DNA from: Rhizobium sp. ASV20
GTDB lineage: Bacteria > Pseudomonadota > Alphaproteobacteria > Rhizobiales > Rhizobiaceae
Reading direction: 5' to 3'
NCBI RefSeq assembly: GCF_016429015.1
Contig: NZ_JAELTU010000015.1
Location: forward strand, 1 to 64,000
Length of the DNA stretch: 64,000 nt
Shown here: piece after piece, positions 27,283 through 35,795 of the stretch
How the letters are laid out: every line of letters starts with the position of its first letter
How positions within the stretch are numbered: position 1 is the first letter of the stretch
Notes under the pieces: generated by a model
The model's input: only the letters and a program-made list of their open reading frames with translations
What the model was told of the DNA's origin: nothing
Databases searched by the model: none
Program-made: the position numbers and the translations under genes

Positions 27283-28251
27283 TCATTCAGCGGCCAGCCG
27301 CTTTTCTTCCGGATGAAACATCTCGACCGCCGCCTTGAAATCCGCCTGGTTCGGGCATTGTGACAGGCGCGAGCGGAAGGCCTCGATCATCCAGGCAGCA
27401 GCTGGACCGGGTGGATTGTCGAGCTTGCGGATCGCATAGATCGGATATTCACTCTGATCGTAGGCATCGAGGGGCAGCGGCACGAGCCGTCCCTTTTGCA
27501 AATCTTCCATGATGAAGGATGCCGGCAAGCCGCCCCAGCCCAGACCTCCGCGGATCAGCTGATGCTTGGTGGCGATATCGCTGACGCGCCAGGTCTTATA
27601 CGACAGGACATTGAAATCCTTGCCATTCGTCAGGCTTGAGGCATCGGTGACGACCAGTTGCACCTCCTCGCGCACATCGGCAAGCGTCAGGGGCCTTCCG
27701 ATCCCTGCAAGCGGGTGCGTCGGTGCTGCGACAGGCATCATGAAAGAATGGCCGATGCGTTCGATCATCAACGCGTCGTCCTGCCTGATCACCGAGCCGC
27801 CGATCCCGATCGTCGACTTGCCGCTCGCGACGAGTTCCAGCATCGTACCGAGTTCTCCGGTATCGAGACGCAGCGAAACGTAGGGGAAGCGATCACGAAA
27901 TTCACGCAGCACCTCGACGGTGGCGTGGACAGGCACCATGACGCTGATGGCGACAGCCACTTCTGCTTCGAGTCCGGTCTTCAGACCCTTCACTCTGGCG
28001 CGCATCACCTGAAGATCGGAGAGAATGCGGCGCGCATCTTCCAGCATCACCCTGCCCGCATCCGTCAGCTTCGGCTGGCGCGAGCCGGAACGCTCGAACA
28101 GCGGCATCTCCAGCTGTGCTTCCAGATTGGCGATCGTGTAGCTGATGACCGATTGCGCACGATTGAGCGCACGCGAAGCCGCGGAAAAGCTGCCGGACTC
28201 TGCAACGGTCAGAAACACCTGCAGCTGGTCAAGGGTGGGATTGGGAAGCAT
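27283..28251 (-). CDS. LysR family transcriptional regulator
   Basis: A 322-residue LysR regulator. The N-terminal helix-turn-helix (LDQLQVFLTVAESGSFSAASRALNRAQSVISYTIANLE) precedes a C-terminal effector domain (VAVAISVMVPVHATVEVLREFRDRFP, GIGGSVIRQDD). It is divergent from the azoreductase gene and probably controls it through the inverted repeats at 28264-28307. The effector is unknown; quinones or electrophiles would fit regulators of azoreductase-like enzymes (inference). Confidence 0.9.
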   Translation of the reverse strand: MLPNPTLDQLQVFLTVAESGSFSAASRALNRAQSVISYTIANLEAQLEMPLFERSGSRQPKLTDAGRVMLEDARRILSDLQVMRARVKGLKTGLEAEVAVAISVMVPVHATVEVLREFRDRFPYVSLRLDTGELGTMLELVASGKSTIGIGGSVIRQDDALMIERIGHSFMMPVAAPTHPLAGIGRPLTLADVREEVQLVVTDASSLTNGKDFNVLSYKTWRVSDIATKHQLIRGGLGWGGLPASFIMEDLQKGRLVPLPLDAYDQSEYPIYAIRKLDNPPGPAAAWMIEAFRSRLSQCPNQADFKAAVEMFHPEEKRLAAE

Positions 28252-28263
28252 CGGCCATCCATT

Positions 28264-28307
28264 CTATCGATAATTACAATCCATATTATCACAGTTTTTC
28301 TCGATAG
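28264..28307. promoter_or_regulatory. LysR-type binding site between regulator and azoR
   Basis: Nested inverted repeats GATAAT-N10-ATTATC (28269-28290) and CTATCGA...TCGATAG (28264-28270, 28301-28307) lie in the divergent promoter region, as expected for a LysR recognition/activation site. Confidence 0.5.
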
Positions 28308-28388
28308 CACTGAGGACTTATCTATTAACCCGAACGAGATCGGATTCTCCCAGCCGATTTTCGCAACCCATTGAAAAGGAAAACGGAT

Positions 28389-29003
28389 ATGTCCTCCATT
28401 CTGCTTCTGACTTCCAGCCCGCGCCCGGATTCGCTCTCCAGCAAGATCGCCGTCGAGCTGGCGGAGAAGATCAAGGCCAACAATCCGGGCAAGACGCTCG
28501 TCAAGCGCGACCTCGCAGCCGACAACCTGCCGCACATCGACGGTCCTTTCACGGCCGCCATCCGCACCCCGGCCGACGCCCGCACGCCCGAACAACAGGA
28601 ACTCGTGAAGGTTTCCGACGCGCTGGTTGACGAGCTGCTCGCAGCCGACACCGTCGTCATCGGCACCGGCCTCATCAACTTCAACATCTATTCGTCGCTG
28701 AAGACCTGGATCGACAATATTGCTCGCGCCGGCCGCACCTTCACCTACACCGAAACCGGCCCGAAGGGTCTGGCAACCGGTAAGAAGGCCTATATCGTGC
28801 TCGCTTCCGGCGGCGTCTATTCCGAAGGCCCGGCCGCTCCGCTGAACCACGCCGTTCCCTACCTGAAGTCGGTCCTCGCCTTCATCGGCATCACGGAAGT
28901 TGAGACCGTCTATGTCGAAGGCATTGCCTTCGGTCCGGAAGCGGTCGAGAAGGCAATCGGCGCCGCTCAGGCCCGCGCCTCCGAGCTGGCTCTCGCCGCT
29001 TAA
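28389..29003 (+). CDS. azoR: FMN-dependent NADH azoreductase
   Basis: A 204-residue flavodoxin-fold enzyme that reduces azo compounds and quinones with NADH. It starts SSILLLTSSPRPDSLSSK, an FMN phosphate loop, and has the GTGLINFNIYSSLKTWIDNIARAGRTFTY-type FMN-binding stretch (residues about 94-122) and ASGGVYS. The second in-frame ATG at 28389 was chosen because AAAAGGAAAACGGAT precedes it and it begins the FMN strand. It is divergent from its likely LysR regulator and ends in a strong terminator. Confidence 0.92.
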   Translation: MSSILLLTSSPRPDSLSSKIAVELAEKIKANNPGKTLVKRDLAADNLPHIDGPFTAAIRTPADARTPEQQELVKVSDALVDELLAADTVVIGTGLINFNIYSSLKTWIDNIARAGRTFTYTETGPKGLATGKKAYIVLASGGVYSEGPAAPLNHAVPYLKSVLAFIGITEVETVYVEGIAFGPEAVEKAIGAAQARASELALAA

Positions 29004-29028
29004 TCGACAGCATTATTCGGATAATGAC

Positions 29029-29062
29029 AGCGGCCGGCTCCAACCGGCCGCTTTGTTATTTT
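29029..29062 (+). terminator. Rho-independent terminator of azoR
   Basis: AGCGGCCGG (29029-29037) pairs with CCGGCCGCT (29044-29052) over CTCCAA, then TTTGTTATTTT. It overlaps the stop codon of the convergent tetR-type gene. Confidence 0.85.
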
Positions 29063-29637
29063 GCCCCTGGCAGCGTGTTCACAAACTGCTTCACTGTCTC
29101 CAGAATCTCGTTCGACAGCGCCTTGTCATTTGCCACGCGAGCGAGGCCGAGCGCGCCGGTTATGAGACAGGAGGCGATAATCGCCTTACGCCTGGCTTCG
29201 GCGGTCTCCGGCTCCGGCATACGCGCCGTCATGGCCTCGAAATTCATTCGCAAGCCTTCGGTCGCGACTGCGCGAACCGCATCGCTGCTACGCGCCATAT
29301 CCGCCGTCAGCGCCGCATAGGCACAGCCCTCACCGCAATGATCCCGGTGACGTTCGCTAAGGTAGCCGTCGACATAGTCGTTCAGCGAAATGCTTTCGGG
29401 GACAATCCCCTGCTCCTCCTGTTGCCGCCGCCACGACCCGATCGCCGATTCTATGGCTTCTGCCACCAGTTCGTCGCGGGAGCCGAAATGCTTGTAGAAG
29501 CCGCCGACCGTCAGACCCGCTTCCTTCATCAGATCGGCAACGCCGATCCCTTCCAAACCTTCCTCACGCAGACGTTTGGCGGCAAGCGTCACGATGCGTT
29601 CGTGCGTCTTCTGCTTTTCCAGTTGCGAGCGGCCCAT
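29056..29637 (-). CDS. TetR family regulator
   Basis: A 193-residue TetR-type repressor. The N-terminal helix-turn-helix (THERIVTLAAKRLREEGLEGIGV, then MKEAGLTVGGFYKHFGSRDELVAEAI) is followed by a ligand domain with CGEGCAYAALTADMARS, typical of a subgroup next to oxidoreductase genes. The start at 29637 (MGRSQLEKQKTHERI) was chosen because the longer frame would run over the operator region. It is divergent from an SDR gene with two operator-like repeats between them. Confidence 0.88.
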   Translation of the reverse strand: MGRSQLEKQKTHERIVTLAAKRLREEGLEGIGVADLMKEAGLTVGGFYKHFGSRDELVAEAIESAIGSWRRQQEEQGIVPESISLNDYVDGYLSERHRDHCGEGCAYAALTADMARSSDAVRAVATEGLRMNFEAMTARMPEPETAEARRKAIIASCLITGALGLARVANDKALSNEILETVKQFVNTLPGAK

Positions 29638-29669
29638 CGAAAATCCTTTCGTGCCCGGCTTGACAAAAT

Positions 29670-29709
29670 GGATTACGATCATAATCCTTATAGATAACGA
29701 TCATAATCC
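29670..29709. promoter_or_regulatory. Tandem TetR operator-like repeats
   Basis: ACGATCATAATCC occurs at 29675-29687 and 29697-29709, exactly 22 bp (two helical turns) apart. The first copy sits in a dyad GGATTA-CGATCA-TAATCC (29670-29687). The pair lies between the divergent regulator and SDR genes. Confidence 0.6.
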
Positions 29710-29742
29710 AGATCGTGACAAAAGCCAACAGGAGCTACGAAC

Positions 29743-30519
29743 ATGCGTCTCAAGAACAAGGTTGCCGTCATCACCGGCGGAAACAGCGGCATCGGCTTCG
29801 CCACAGCCCGCCTCTTCCTCGCCGAAGGCGCCAAGGTCGCCATAACCGGCCGCAACGCGAAAACACTGGCTGCGGCGGCAGAAGAACTCGGCGGTGGCGT
29901 TCTGGCGTTGCAGGCTGACACGACCGACATTCCGGCCATGGAGAAGGCATTTGCCGAGGCTGCCGAAAAGCTCGGAAAATTCGATGTCGTCTTCGCCAAT
30001 GCCGGAATTGCTGGCGATACCCCGCTCGGCAAGACGACGCTCGAGCAGTTCGAGACCATCGTGCGCATCAATTTCACCGGCGTCTTCTTCACCGTGCAAG
30101 CGGCTTTGCCACATCTGAATGATGGCGGCTCGGTGATCCTCAACGGTTCGGTTCATGCTGTGCTCGGCATTCCCGGCGCATCGGCCTATGCCGGCACCAA
30201 GGGCGCCGTTCGCGCCATGACCCGCAATCTTGCGTCTGAGCTTGCACCGCGCGGCATCCGCGTCAACCAGGTCACGCCTGGCGCCACCAAGACGCCAATC
30301 TGGGATCCACGCGCCGCCACGCCGGAAGCTTTGGACGCGCTGCAGACCCGCTATGGCAACATGAGCCCGCTCGGCCGCATGAGCGAGGCGGACGAGATCG
30401 CCAAGGCTGCGCTCTATTTCGCCTCGGATGATTCCGCCAACGTCACGGCCATCGAAATCACCGTCGACGGCGGCGCCATCAACGCTCCATCCGGCGCAAA
30501 AATGTTTCGCGCGGCTTGA
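29743..30519 (+). CDS. Short-chain dehydrogenase/reductase (SDR)
   Basis: A 258-residue classical SDR. The cofactor loop ITGGNSGIG is near the N terminus, with FANAGIAGDTP, catalytic Ser in NGSVHAVLG, and YxxxK in SAYAGTKGAVRAMTRNLASEL. The C terminus has ITVDGGAIN. It probably uses NADP(H) because an Arg follows strand 2 (TGRNAKT). Together with the divergent TetR gene it forms a typical repressor-target pair that responds to the SDR substrate or a related toxic compound. Confidence 0.9.
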   Translation: MRLKNKVAVITGGNSGIGFATARLFLAEGAKVAITGRNAKTLAAAAEELGGGVLALQADTTDIPAMEKAFAEAAEKLGKFDVVFANAGIAGDTPLGKTTLEQFETIVRINFTGVFFTVQAALPHLNDGGSVILNGSVHAVLGIPGASAYAGTKGAVRAMTRNLASELAPRGIRVNQVTPGATKTPIWDPRAATPEALDALQTRYGNMSPLGRMSEADEIAKAALYFASDDSANVTAIEITVDGGAINAPSGAKMFRAA

Positions 30520-30689
30520 GCGTGAGCGAAGCCCGAGAGCCTTCGAGCTCGACGACTGGTACGAGGTCGCCCAACGCTGATGCGAAGGGCGGCCTTTGCA
30601 ATGCCCTGATCCCGAAGCGGACAAGTCTGGTCTTTCCCGCCGTTCTTGATACAACAGAGAAGCGACGCCCCAGGGTACAGAGAAGAAAG

Positions 30690-31154
30690 ATGCTAGTTCC
30701 TTTATACACGCGGCGACACTTCGGGCGCTTGGGTATCTGGCATATACGCGGTTGGCACATCAAGGCTTACGGAATCTCCGCGCATACCTCGGAAAAAGAA
30801 CATTTCTTGCAACCGGAATTGATCACGGAGGCACGCTCTTTCGTCGAAGCCAATTTTGCCCGCATGAACGAGACACCGCACTATTCGGCAGGCTTTGCCA
30901 TCGTACACCACGGAAGTAGCGCAAAGACCCTGTTGACCCAATGGTGGGTAAACGAGTGTGTTTGCATGCAATACGCCGCTCAGTCCGATTATTCGGGACA
31001 TCCGAAGTTTTCATTGACGAAGAGTGATCTGTTGGCCTGCGCTTATGAGCTGGTCGCCATTGATTTCGAGCGACGCGCCTGGGTTTCGACGATCATGTCG
31101 GGAATGCCGATGAAGAACTATCTGGAAAGCTGGCTGCCCGACGGTCTCTACTAA
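30690..31154 (+). CDS. Hypothetical protein, about 154 residues
   Basis: I do not recognise this protein. From the ATG at 30690 (preceded by AGAAGAAAG) it has a basic N terminus (MLVPLYTRRHFGRLGIWHIR), a central part with FAIVHHGSSAKTLLTQWWVNECVCMQY, and ends in MPMKNYLESWLPDGLY. No signal peptide or membrane helix is visible. The sequence looks like a compact soluble protein rather than a random open frame. The same frame is open back to 30516, but that extension is Ser/Arg-rich and low in complexity and was not used. Confidence 0.6.
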   Translation: MLVPLYTRRHFGRLGIWHIRGWHIKAYGISAHTSEKEHFLQPELITEARSFVEANFARMNETPHYSAGFAIVHHGSSAKTLLTQWWVNECVCMQYAAQSDYSGHPKFSLTKSDLLACAYELVAIDFERRAWVSTIMSGMPMKNYLESWLPDGLY

Positions 31155-31309
31155 CGCAGCTCATCGTGAGGCCGGCCAAGCGCCTGTATATCCGCTAAGT
31201 TGCTACGGAGCTTCCGATTGCCGCACGCCGCCATTCAGGGATCTTCACCGGTCCATTTCCTCAAGCTGCAGCATCGCCAATACGTCTTGGAACCCCGTTG
31301 GACCAACGA

Positions 31310-31849
31310 ATGACTTTGAACTTCCGAGTAATCACCCCAGACGACAGCGCAGGTCTGTTAAATTTATGGAGAAATACCTGGAGCGCTACCTATAGCCTAA
31401 GTTTGGGTCAAAACGCATTGTCGATCATGCTCGAAGACCTGGAGCGCAGAGGGACGGCATCGATGTTGCCGGGTTCAGGCGAGCGCGGTTACTGCATTGC
31501 CTCAGACCATCAAATCCTTGGAAGCGCGATCGTCGCGGAACGGGGAGCGATCGCCTATCTGTGGGGAATGTATGTTCACCCCAGCCAACAACGCAAAGGC
31601 CTCGGTTCGCGGCTGCTGTATGGCGTGGCGAGCACAATCGAAGTCGCCAGAAAGGTCGAAGGCAGGGTTCTCGTTTCAAGCCCGATGGCTATCGGCTTCT
31701 ATAGAAAGCACAGCTTTGCGGAAACCGGTGACGAGACGATCGAAATAATGGATAGCGTGATGGCTTCGACGGTGGTGATGTCCGCCAGTATCGAGAGGTT
31801 GAAGGCCGCGTCGCAAGAATTCAAATTCCTTCATCGCGACCTCAGATAA
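31310..31849 (+). CDS. GNAT family N-acetyltransferase
   Basis: A 179-residue GNAT protein: the N-terminal strand FRVITPDDSAGLLNLWRNTW, central strand AIAYLWGMYVHPSQQRKGLGSRLL carrying the acetyl-CoA loop QQRKGLG, and the C-terminal MAIGFYRKHSFAETGDE. The substrate is unknown. The ATG at 31310 was taken rather than a TTG four codons earlier. It is convergent with the HlyU-like gene, 13 bp apart. Confidence 0.8.
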   Translation: MTLNFRVITPDDSAGLLNLWRNTWSATYSLSLGQNALSIMLEDLERRGTASMLPGSGERGYCIASDHQILGSAIVAERGAIAYLWGMYVHPSQQRKGLGSRLLYGVASTIEVARKVEGRVLVSSPMAIGFYRKHSFAETGDETIEIMDSVMASTVVMSASIERLKAASQEFKFLHRDLR

Positions 31850-31862
31850 ACCCGCCTGAAGA

Positions 31863-32201
31863 TCAGACCTGGCGAACCTTTTCGCCGTCGCCAAACAGAC
31901 CCGCCCCGTTCTGGTCGATGATCTGCTGTGCCTTGCGGAAGGTCGATTCCACGGCATCGTCCGACGAGGTAAAGACATCGGCGCGGATGAAATTGCGCAC
32001 CAGGATCTCGCCGTTTACGTCCTTCTCGATCCGGCCCATGAGGCGGAACTGATTGCCCTCGCGCTGCGGGGTCGCATGGATCGTGCAGCCGGCATGAACC
32101 TGCGGTTCTGCGCTGACCGTAGAACCGCCGGATTTCTCAGCGCCCGGCTGTGCCGGGCCACCGGTGAAGATCGAGATGATATTTGAAAAGAACGAAGCCA
32201 T
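31863..32201 (-). CDS. HlyU family protein
   Basis: A 112-residue protein of the alphaproteobacterial HlyU family. It begins MASFFSNIISIFTGG and contains the core FRLMGRIEKDVNGEILVRNFIRAD and the C-terminal FRKAQQIIDQNGAGLF. The family is annotated after a Vibrio transcriptional activator, but whether these short proteins bind DNA is uncertain. It lies 37 bp downstream of ilvA on the same strand and may be co-transcribed. Confidence 0.82.
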   Translation of the reverse strand: MASFFSNIISIFTGGPAQPGAEKSGGSTVSAEPQVHAGCTIHATPQREGNQFRLMGRIEKDVNGEILVRNFIRADVFTSSDDAVESTFRKAQQIIDQNGAGLFGDGEKVRQV

Positions 32202-32238
32202 GGATCGCCTTTAGCATGAAGGTTGCAAGCTCGCAAAG

Positions 32239-33489
32239 TCAAATGATCAGGTTTGCCAGGATCTCGTTTTCAGTGATGTCCTCATAGCCCATGCCGGAGC
32301 TTTCGAAATTGGCGATAAGCTGCTTGAAATTATCGGGATTCTTCGTCTCGATACCGATCAGGATGGAGCCGAAATTGCGGGCGCTCTTCTTCAGATATTC
32401 GAAGCGGGAGATGTCGTCCTCAGGGCCGAGCATGTTGAGAAAATCGCGGAGCGCACCGGGGCGCTGCGCCAGACGCAGGATGAAGTATTTCTTCAGCCCG
32501 GCATAGCGCATGGCGCGCTCCTTGACGTCAGGCAGACGCTCAAAATCAAAATTGCCTCCGGAGACGACGGCAACGATGGTTTTGCCGCGAATGCTGTCGC
32601 CGTCGAGCTTTTCCAGCGCTGTGATAGCCAGCGCACCGGCAGGCTCCAGCACCACGCCTTCGACATTCAGCATATCGGTGATCGTGACGCAGATGGCATT
32701 TTCTTCGATGAGCTTGACCTGCTCGGCTGCGAACTCCTTCAGGGCGGCGAAGTTCAGATCGCCGATACGCCCGACTGCCGCGCCATCCACGAAATTGTCC
32801 ACCTTGGCCAAGGTAACCACATGCCCTGCCTCGATGCTGCGGCGCAGGCTCGGCGCACCGGCAGGCTCGGCAAAGGTAAACGCATCGGGGGCAACCGCGT
32901 CGGCAAAATAGCCGGTAATCCCCGCTGCGAGACCGCCGCCGCCGACAGGCAGCAGGATACGGTCGGCGACGACGCCTTCCGGCAACTGTTCAGCGATTTC
33001 AGCCGCGACGGTTGCTTGTCCTTCGATGATATCGAGATGATCGAAGGGCGGCACCATGACGCCGTCGATCTTTTCGACATGCTCGCGCGCTGCCTGATAG
33101 CACTGGTCGAAGAAATCGCCGAAGAGTTTGATGGTGATGAATTCGCCGCCGAAGATGCGGGTCTTGTCGATCTTCTGCTGCGGCGTCGTCACTGGCATGT
33201 AGACCACGCCGGGCACGCCGAAATGACGGCAGACGAAGGCAAAACCTTGGGCATGATTGCCGGCGGATGCGCAGACGAAGGTCTTTCCCGTACCGCCCTT
33301 CGCAATCACCTTGCGGAAGAAATTGAAGGCGCCGCGAATCTTGTAGGAACGGACCGGCGTCAGATCCTCACGCTTCAGCCAGATGTCGGCCCCACAGCGA
33401 GCGGAAAGATGCTCGTTCAGCTGCAGCGGCGTTGCGGGAAAAAGGCCACGCATGGCCTCGGTTGCTTCGAGAACAGTCTGTTTGTCCAC
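32239..33489 (-). CDS. ilvA: Threonine ammonia-lyase (threonine dehydratase)
   Basis: A 416-residue PLP enzyme that deaminates threonine to 2-oxobutanoate, the first step of isoleucine synthesis. The PLP lysine is Lys50 in SYKIRGAFNF; the phosphate loop is LPVGGGGLAAGI. A single C-terminal ACT-like regulatory domain (YFILRLAQRPGALRDFLNMLG) makes this the shorter form found in rhizobia rather than the 510-residue E. coli type. ilvD, another branched-chain gene, lies 27 kb away, so there is no operon. Confidence 0.92.
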   Translation of the reverse strand: MDKQTVLEATEAMRGLFPATPLQLNEHLSARCGADIWLKREDLTPVRSYKIRGAFNFFRKVIAKGGTGKTFVCASAGNHAQGFAFVCRHFGVPGVVYMPVTTPQQKIDKTRIFGGEFITIKLFGDFFDQCYQAAREHVEKIDGVMVPPFDHLDIIEGQATVAAEIAEQLPEGVVADRILLPVGGGGLAAGITGYFADAVAPDAFTFAEPAGAPSLRRSIEAGHVVTLAKVDNFVDGAAVGRIGDLNFAALKEFAAEQVKLIEENAICVTITDMLNVEGVVLEPAGALAITALEKLDGDSIRGKTIVAVVSGGNFDFERLPDVKERAMRYAGLKKYFILRLAQRPGALRDFLNMLGPEDDISRFEYLKKSARNFGSILIGIETKNPDNFKQLIANFESSGMGYEDITENEILANLII

Positions 33490-33890
33490 GGCTTATCCGT
33501 CCTTCTTCAATAAGCCCCCGCTATGACACAGGAAACATGACCAAAGAAAGCCTGTTTATAGCGCTTTCGGATCTGGGGGCGCGATATGCGCTGCCACTTA
33601 CGAGCAGTTAACTATTTATGCCTCTGACAGCGGAATTCCTAAAATCTGCGAGTTGACAGCAAAGCTCCCCCTGCGTCCAATATGACACAGCCATCATGAT
33701 GATGGTCAGAGGCCCGCCCCAACACCGATCCGTCGGCGCAGGCGGGCTTCGCCTGAGACTATCCAAGTTCTTCAGGAGCCGCTGCCGCTTCGCAGCATAT
33801 GAATCTGTGAACCTGCAAGCACGTAACCTGGCTTACCGCGAAAAACATTTCCTTGACTGAATCGCTCAAGTGCTTGAAGGGAAAAAGCAC
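33490..33890. other. Intergenic region between ilvA and tRNA-Leu
   Basis: About 400 bp with no credible gene. It should hold the ilvA promoter on the minus strand and the tRNA-Leu promoter. A small hairpin CAGGCG/CGCCTG (33739-33744, 33750-33755) is visible; a small RNA cannot be excluded. Confidence 0.5.
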
Positions 33891-33976
33891 GCGGACGTGG
33901 CGAAACTGGTAGACGCAAGGGACTTAAAATCCCTCGACCTTTGGTTGTACGGGTTCGACCCCCGTCGTCCGCACCA
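33891..33976 (+). tRNA. tRNA-Leu (TAA)
   Basis: An 86-nt class II tRNA with acceptor GCGGACG pairing with CGTCCGC, A discriminator and encoded CCA. The anticodon TAA is in GGGACTTAAAATCCC, with a long variable arm and T loop GGTTCGACCCC. Confidence 0.95.
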
Positions 33977-34062
33977 AAATCAAGCTAGATCACGATAAGA
34001 ATGATAAAGGCGCAGCTTTCGCCGCGCCTCTCTCCAATATCCAATAATAGTCCAGGATCGGA

Positions 34063-34662
34063 TCAAGCCGTCAGCTTGGCGGCGATCTTGGCGACGTGGG
34101 CGCCCTGATATTTCGCGGCTTCGAGTTCGATTTCCGAAGGCTGGCGCGAGCCGTCGCCGTTGGTGATCGTCGAAGCGCCGTAGGGCGAGCCGCCCTTAAC
34201 TTCTTCCGTGCCCATCTGGCCCTGGAAGGCATAGGGAAGGCCGACGACGGCCATGCCGTGGTGCAAAAGGGTCGGGATGAAGCCGAGGATGGTGGATTCC
34301 TGGCCGCCGTGCTGGGTCGCCGACGAGGTGAAGACCGAGCCGACCTTGCCGACGAGCTTGCCGTTGAACCAGAGGCCGCCGGTCTGATCCCAGAAATTAC
34401 GCATCTGCGAGGCAACCGTGCCGAAACGGGTGCCGGCGCCGACGATGATCGCGTCATACTCCGCCAGTTCATCCGGCGTTGCGATCGGGGCTTCCTGATC
34501 GAGCTTGAAGTAGGAAGCCTTTGCGACTTCTTCCGGCACGAGTTCCGGCACGCGCTTGACGGTGACTTCTGCACCTGCGGACTTTGCGCCTTCCGCGACG
34601 GCATAAGCCATCTTTTCGATATGACCGTAAGCGGAATAGTAGAGAACCAGAACCTTAGCCAT
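34063..34662 (-). CDS. wrbA: NAD(P)H:quinone oxidoreductase WrbA (type IV)
   Basis: A 199-residue flavodoxin-like quinone reductase: N-terminal FMN loop [15 protein letters not shown] contacts [24 protein letters not shown] and [11 protein letters not shown], and the C-terminal [10 protein letters not shown] stretch. WrbA tetramers reduce quinones by two electrons and so limit oxidative stress. It is convergent with tRNA-Leu; a hairpin AGGCGC/GCGCCT (34008-34029) between them may terminate it. Confidence 0.95.
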   Translation of the reverse strand: MAKVLVLYYSAYGHIEKMAYAVAEGAKSAGAEVTVKRVPELVPEEVAKASYFKLDQEAPIATPDELAEYDAIIVGAGTRFGTVASQMRNFWDQTGGLWFNGKLVGKVGSVFTSSATQHGGQESTILGFIPTLLHHGMAVVGLPYAFQGQMGTEEVKGGSPYGASTITNGDGSRQPSEIELEAAKYQGAHVAKIAAKLTA

Positions 34663-34906
34663 GAGAACGTCTCCTGTTTGCTAGACGCGTTAAGTGTTGC
34701 ATTCGGTTTTATCAGTGATGCGACGGCGGAGCAGCCCCCATGCTCAGAACGCACTGTTCATTCTGCGTAGACGAAAATTCATTTGCAACATCTTGCAATG
34801 ACTGTCGGCGACGCGAAAACGACCGTTTGCATTCGCCGCAAACAGCGCTACCTATTCAAAACCTTTTATGTGAACGCGCAGCGCGCGCTTTTTCCTGGAT
34901 GTCTTC

Positions 34907-35680
34907 ATGTCAAACGAAACCATTGTCACAGCCGCCATGCTGGCCATCGGCGACGAACTGCTCTCTGGCCGGACGAAGGACAAGAATATCGGCCATCTCG
35001 CCGATGTACTGCTGCTGGCTGGCATCGACCTGAAGGAAGTGCGCATCGTAGCCGATGAAGAAGATGCGATCGTGTCGGCGCTGAATGCCCTGCGCGGCCA
35101 GTATGACTATATCTTCACCTCGGGCGGGATCGGCCCGACCCATGACGATATTACCGCCGATGCCATCGCAAAGGCGTTCGGCGTAGCCTGCGAGCATGAT
35201 GCCGAAGCCATGCGGATCATGGGCGAAATGTATGCCCGCCGCGAAATGGAATTTACCGAAGCCCGCCAGCGCATGGCGCGCATGCCCGTCGGATCGAAGC
35301 ACATTGCCAATCCGGTTTCGACGGCTCCAGGCTTCAACATCGGCAATGTCTACGTCATGGCCGGCGTTCCGCAGGTTTTCCAGGCAATGCTGGACAATGT
35401 CATTCCAACGCTCAGGACCGGCGCACGCGTTCTGTCGACCGCCATTTCCTGCCCCTATGGCGAGGGCGAGATCGGGACGCCGCTTGGCCTCATCCAGAAG
35501 GCTCATCCGGACACCAGCATTGGCTCCTATCCACGCTATGTCGGCCAGTTCTTCTCGACAGAGATCGTCGTGAGAGGCCGTTCCGCTGACCTGGTTGAAA
35601 ATGTCGCAGCCGAAGTACGCGCGATGATCGAAACCATCCGACAGTCGAAAGCCAAGGAAAATCAGTCCGCTGAGGCGTAA
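34907..35680 (+). CDS. CinA-like molybdopterin-binding domain protein
   Basis: A 257-residue protein with the MoCF/CinA N-terminal fold: AMLAIGDELLSGRTKDKN, FTSGGIGPTHDDITADAIAKAFG, then VSTAPGFNIGNVYVMAGVP. It corresponds to the first domain of CinA, which in some bacteria has ADP-ribose pyrophosphatase activity and takes part in NAD recycling. The C-terminal nicotinamide-nucleotide amidase (PncC) domain is missing, as is usual for this stand-alone rhizobial form. Confidence 0.87.
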   Translation: MSNETIVTAAMLAIGDELLSGRTKDKNIGHLADVLLLAGIDLKEVRIVADEEDAIVSALNALRGQYDYIFTSGGIGPTHDDITADAIAKAFGVACEHDAEAMRIMGEMYARREMEFTEARQRMARMPVGSKHIANPVSTAPGFNIGNVYVMAGVPQVFQAMLDNVIPTLRTGARVLSTAISCPYGEGEIGTPLGLIQKAHPDTSIGSYPRYVGQFFSTEIVVRGRSADLVENVAAEVRAMIETIRQSKAKENQSAEA

Positions 35681-35708
35681 CGTTCAACGACGACGTGCAT
35701 TTTGTTGG

Positions 35709-35733
35709 GGAACCGAAACGATCTCGGCGCATT
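35709..35733 (+). promoter_or_regulatory. Weak EcfG-type promoter upstream of the universal stress protein
   Basis: GGAAC (35709-35713), 16 bases, then CATT (35730-35733), one mismatch to CGTT. It lies about 63 bp before a universal stress protein gene, a fitting target. Confidence 0.35.
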
Positions 35734-35795
35734 ATTCTGAAGCGGAATGCTGATATAATGTAGCGATCCAACCCTTCCGCGTGGGAGATCACGTC

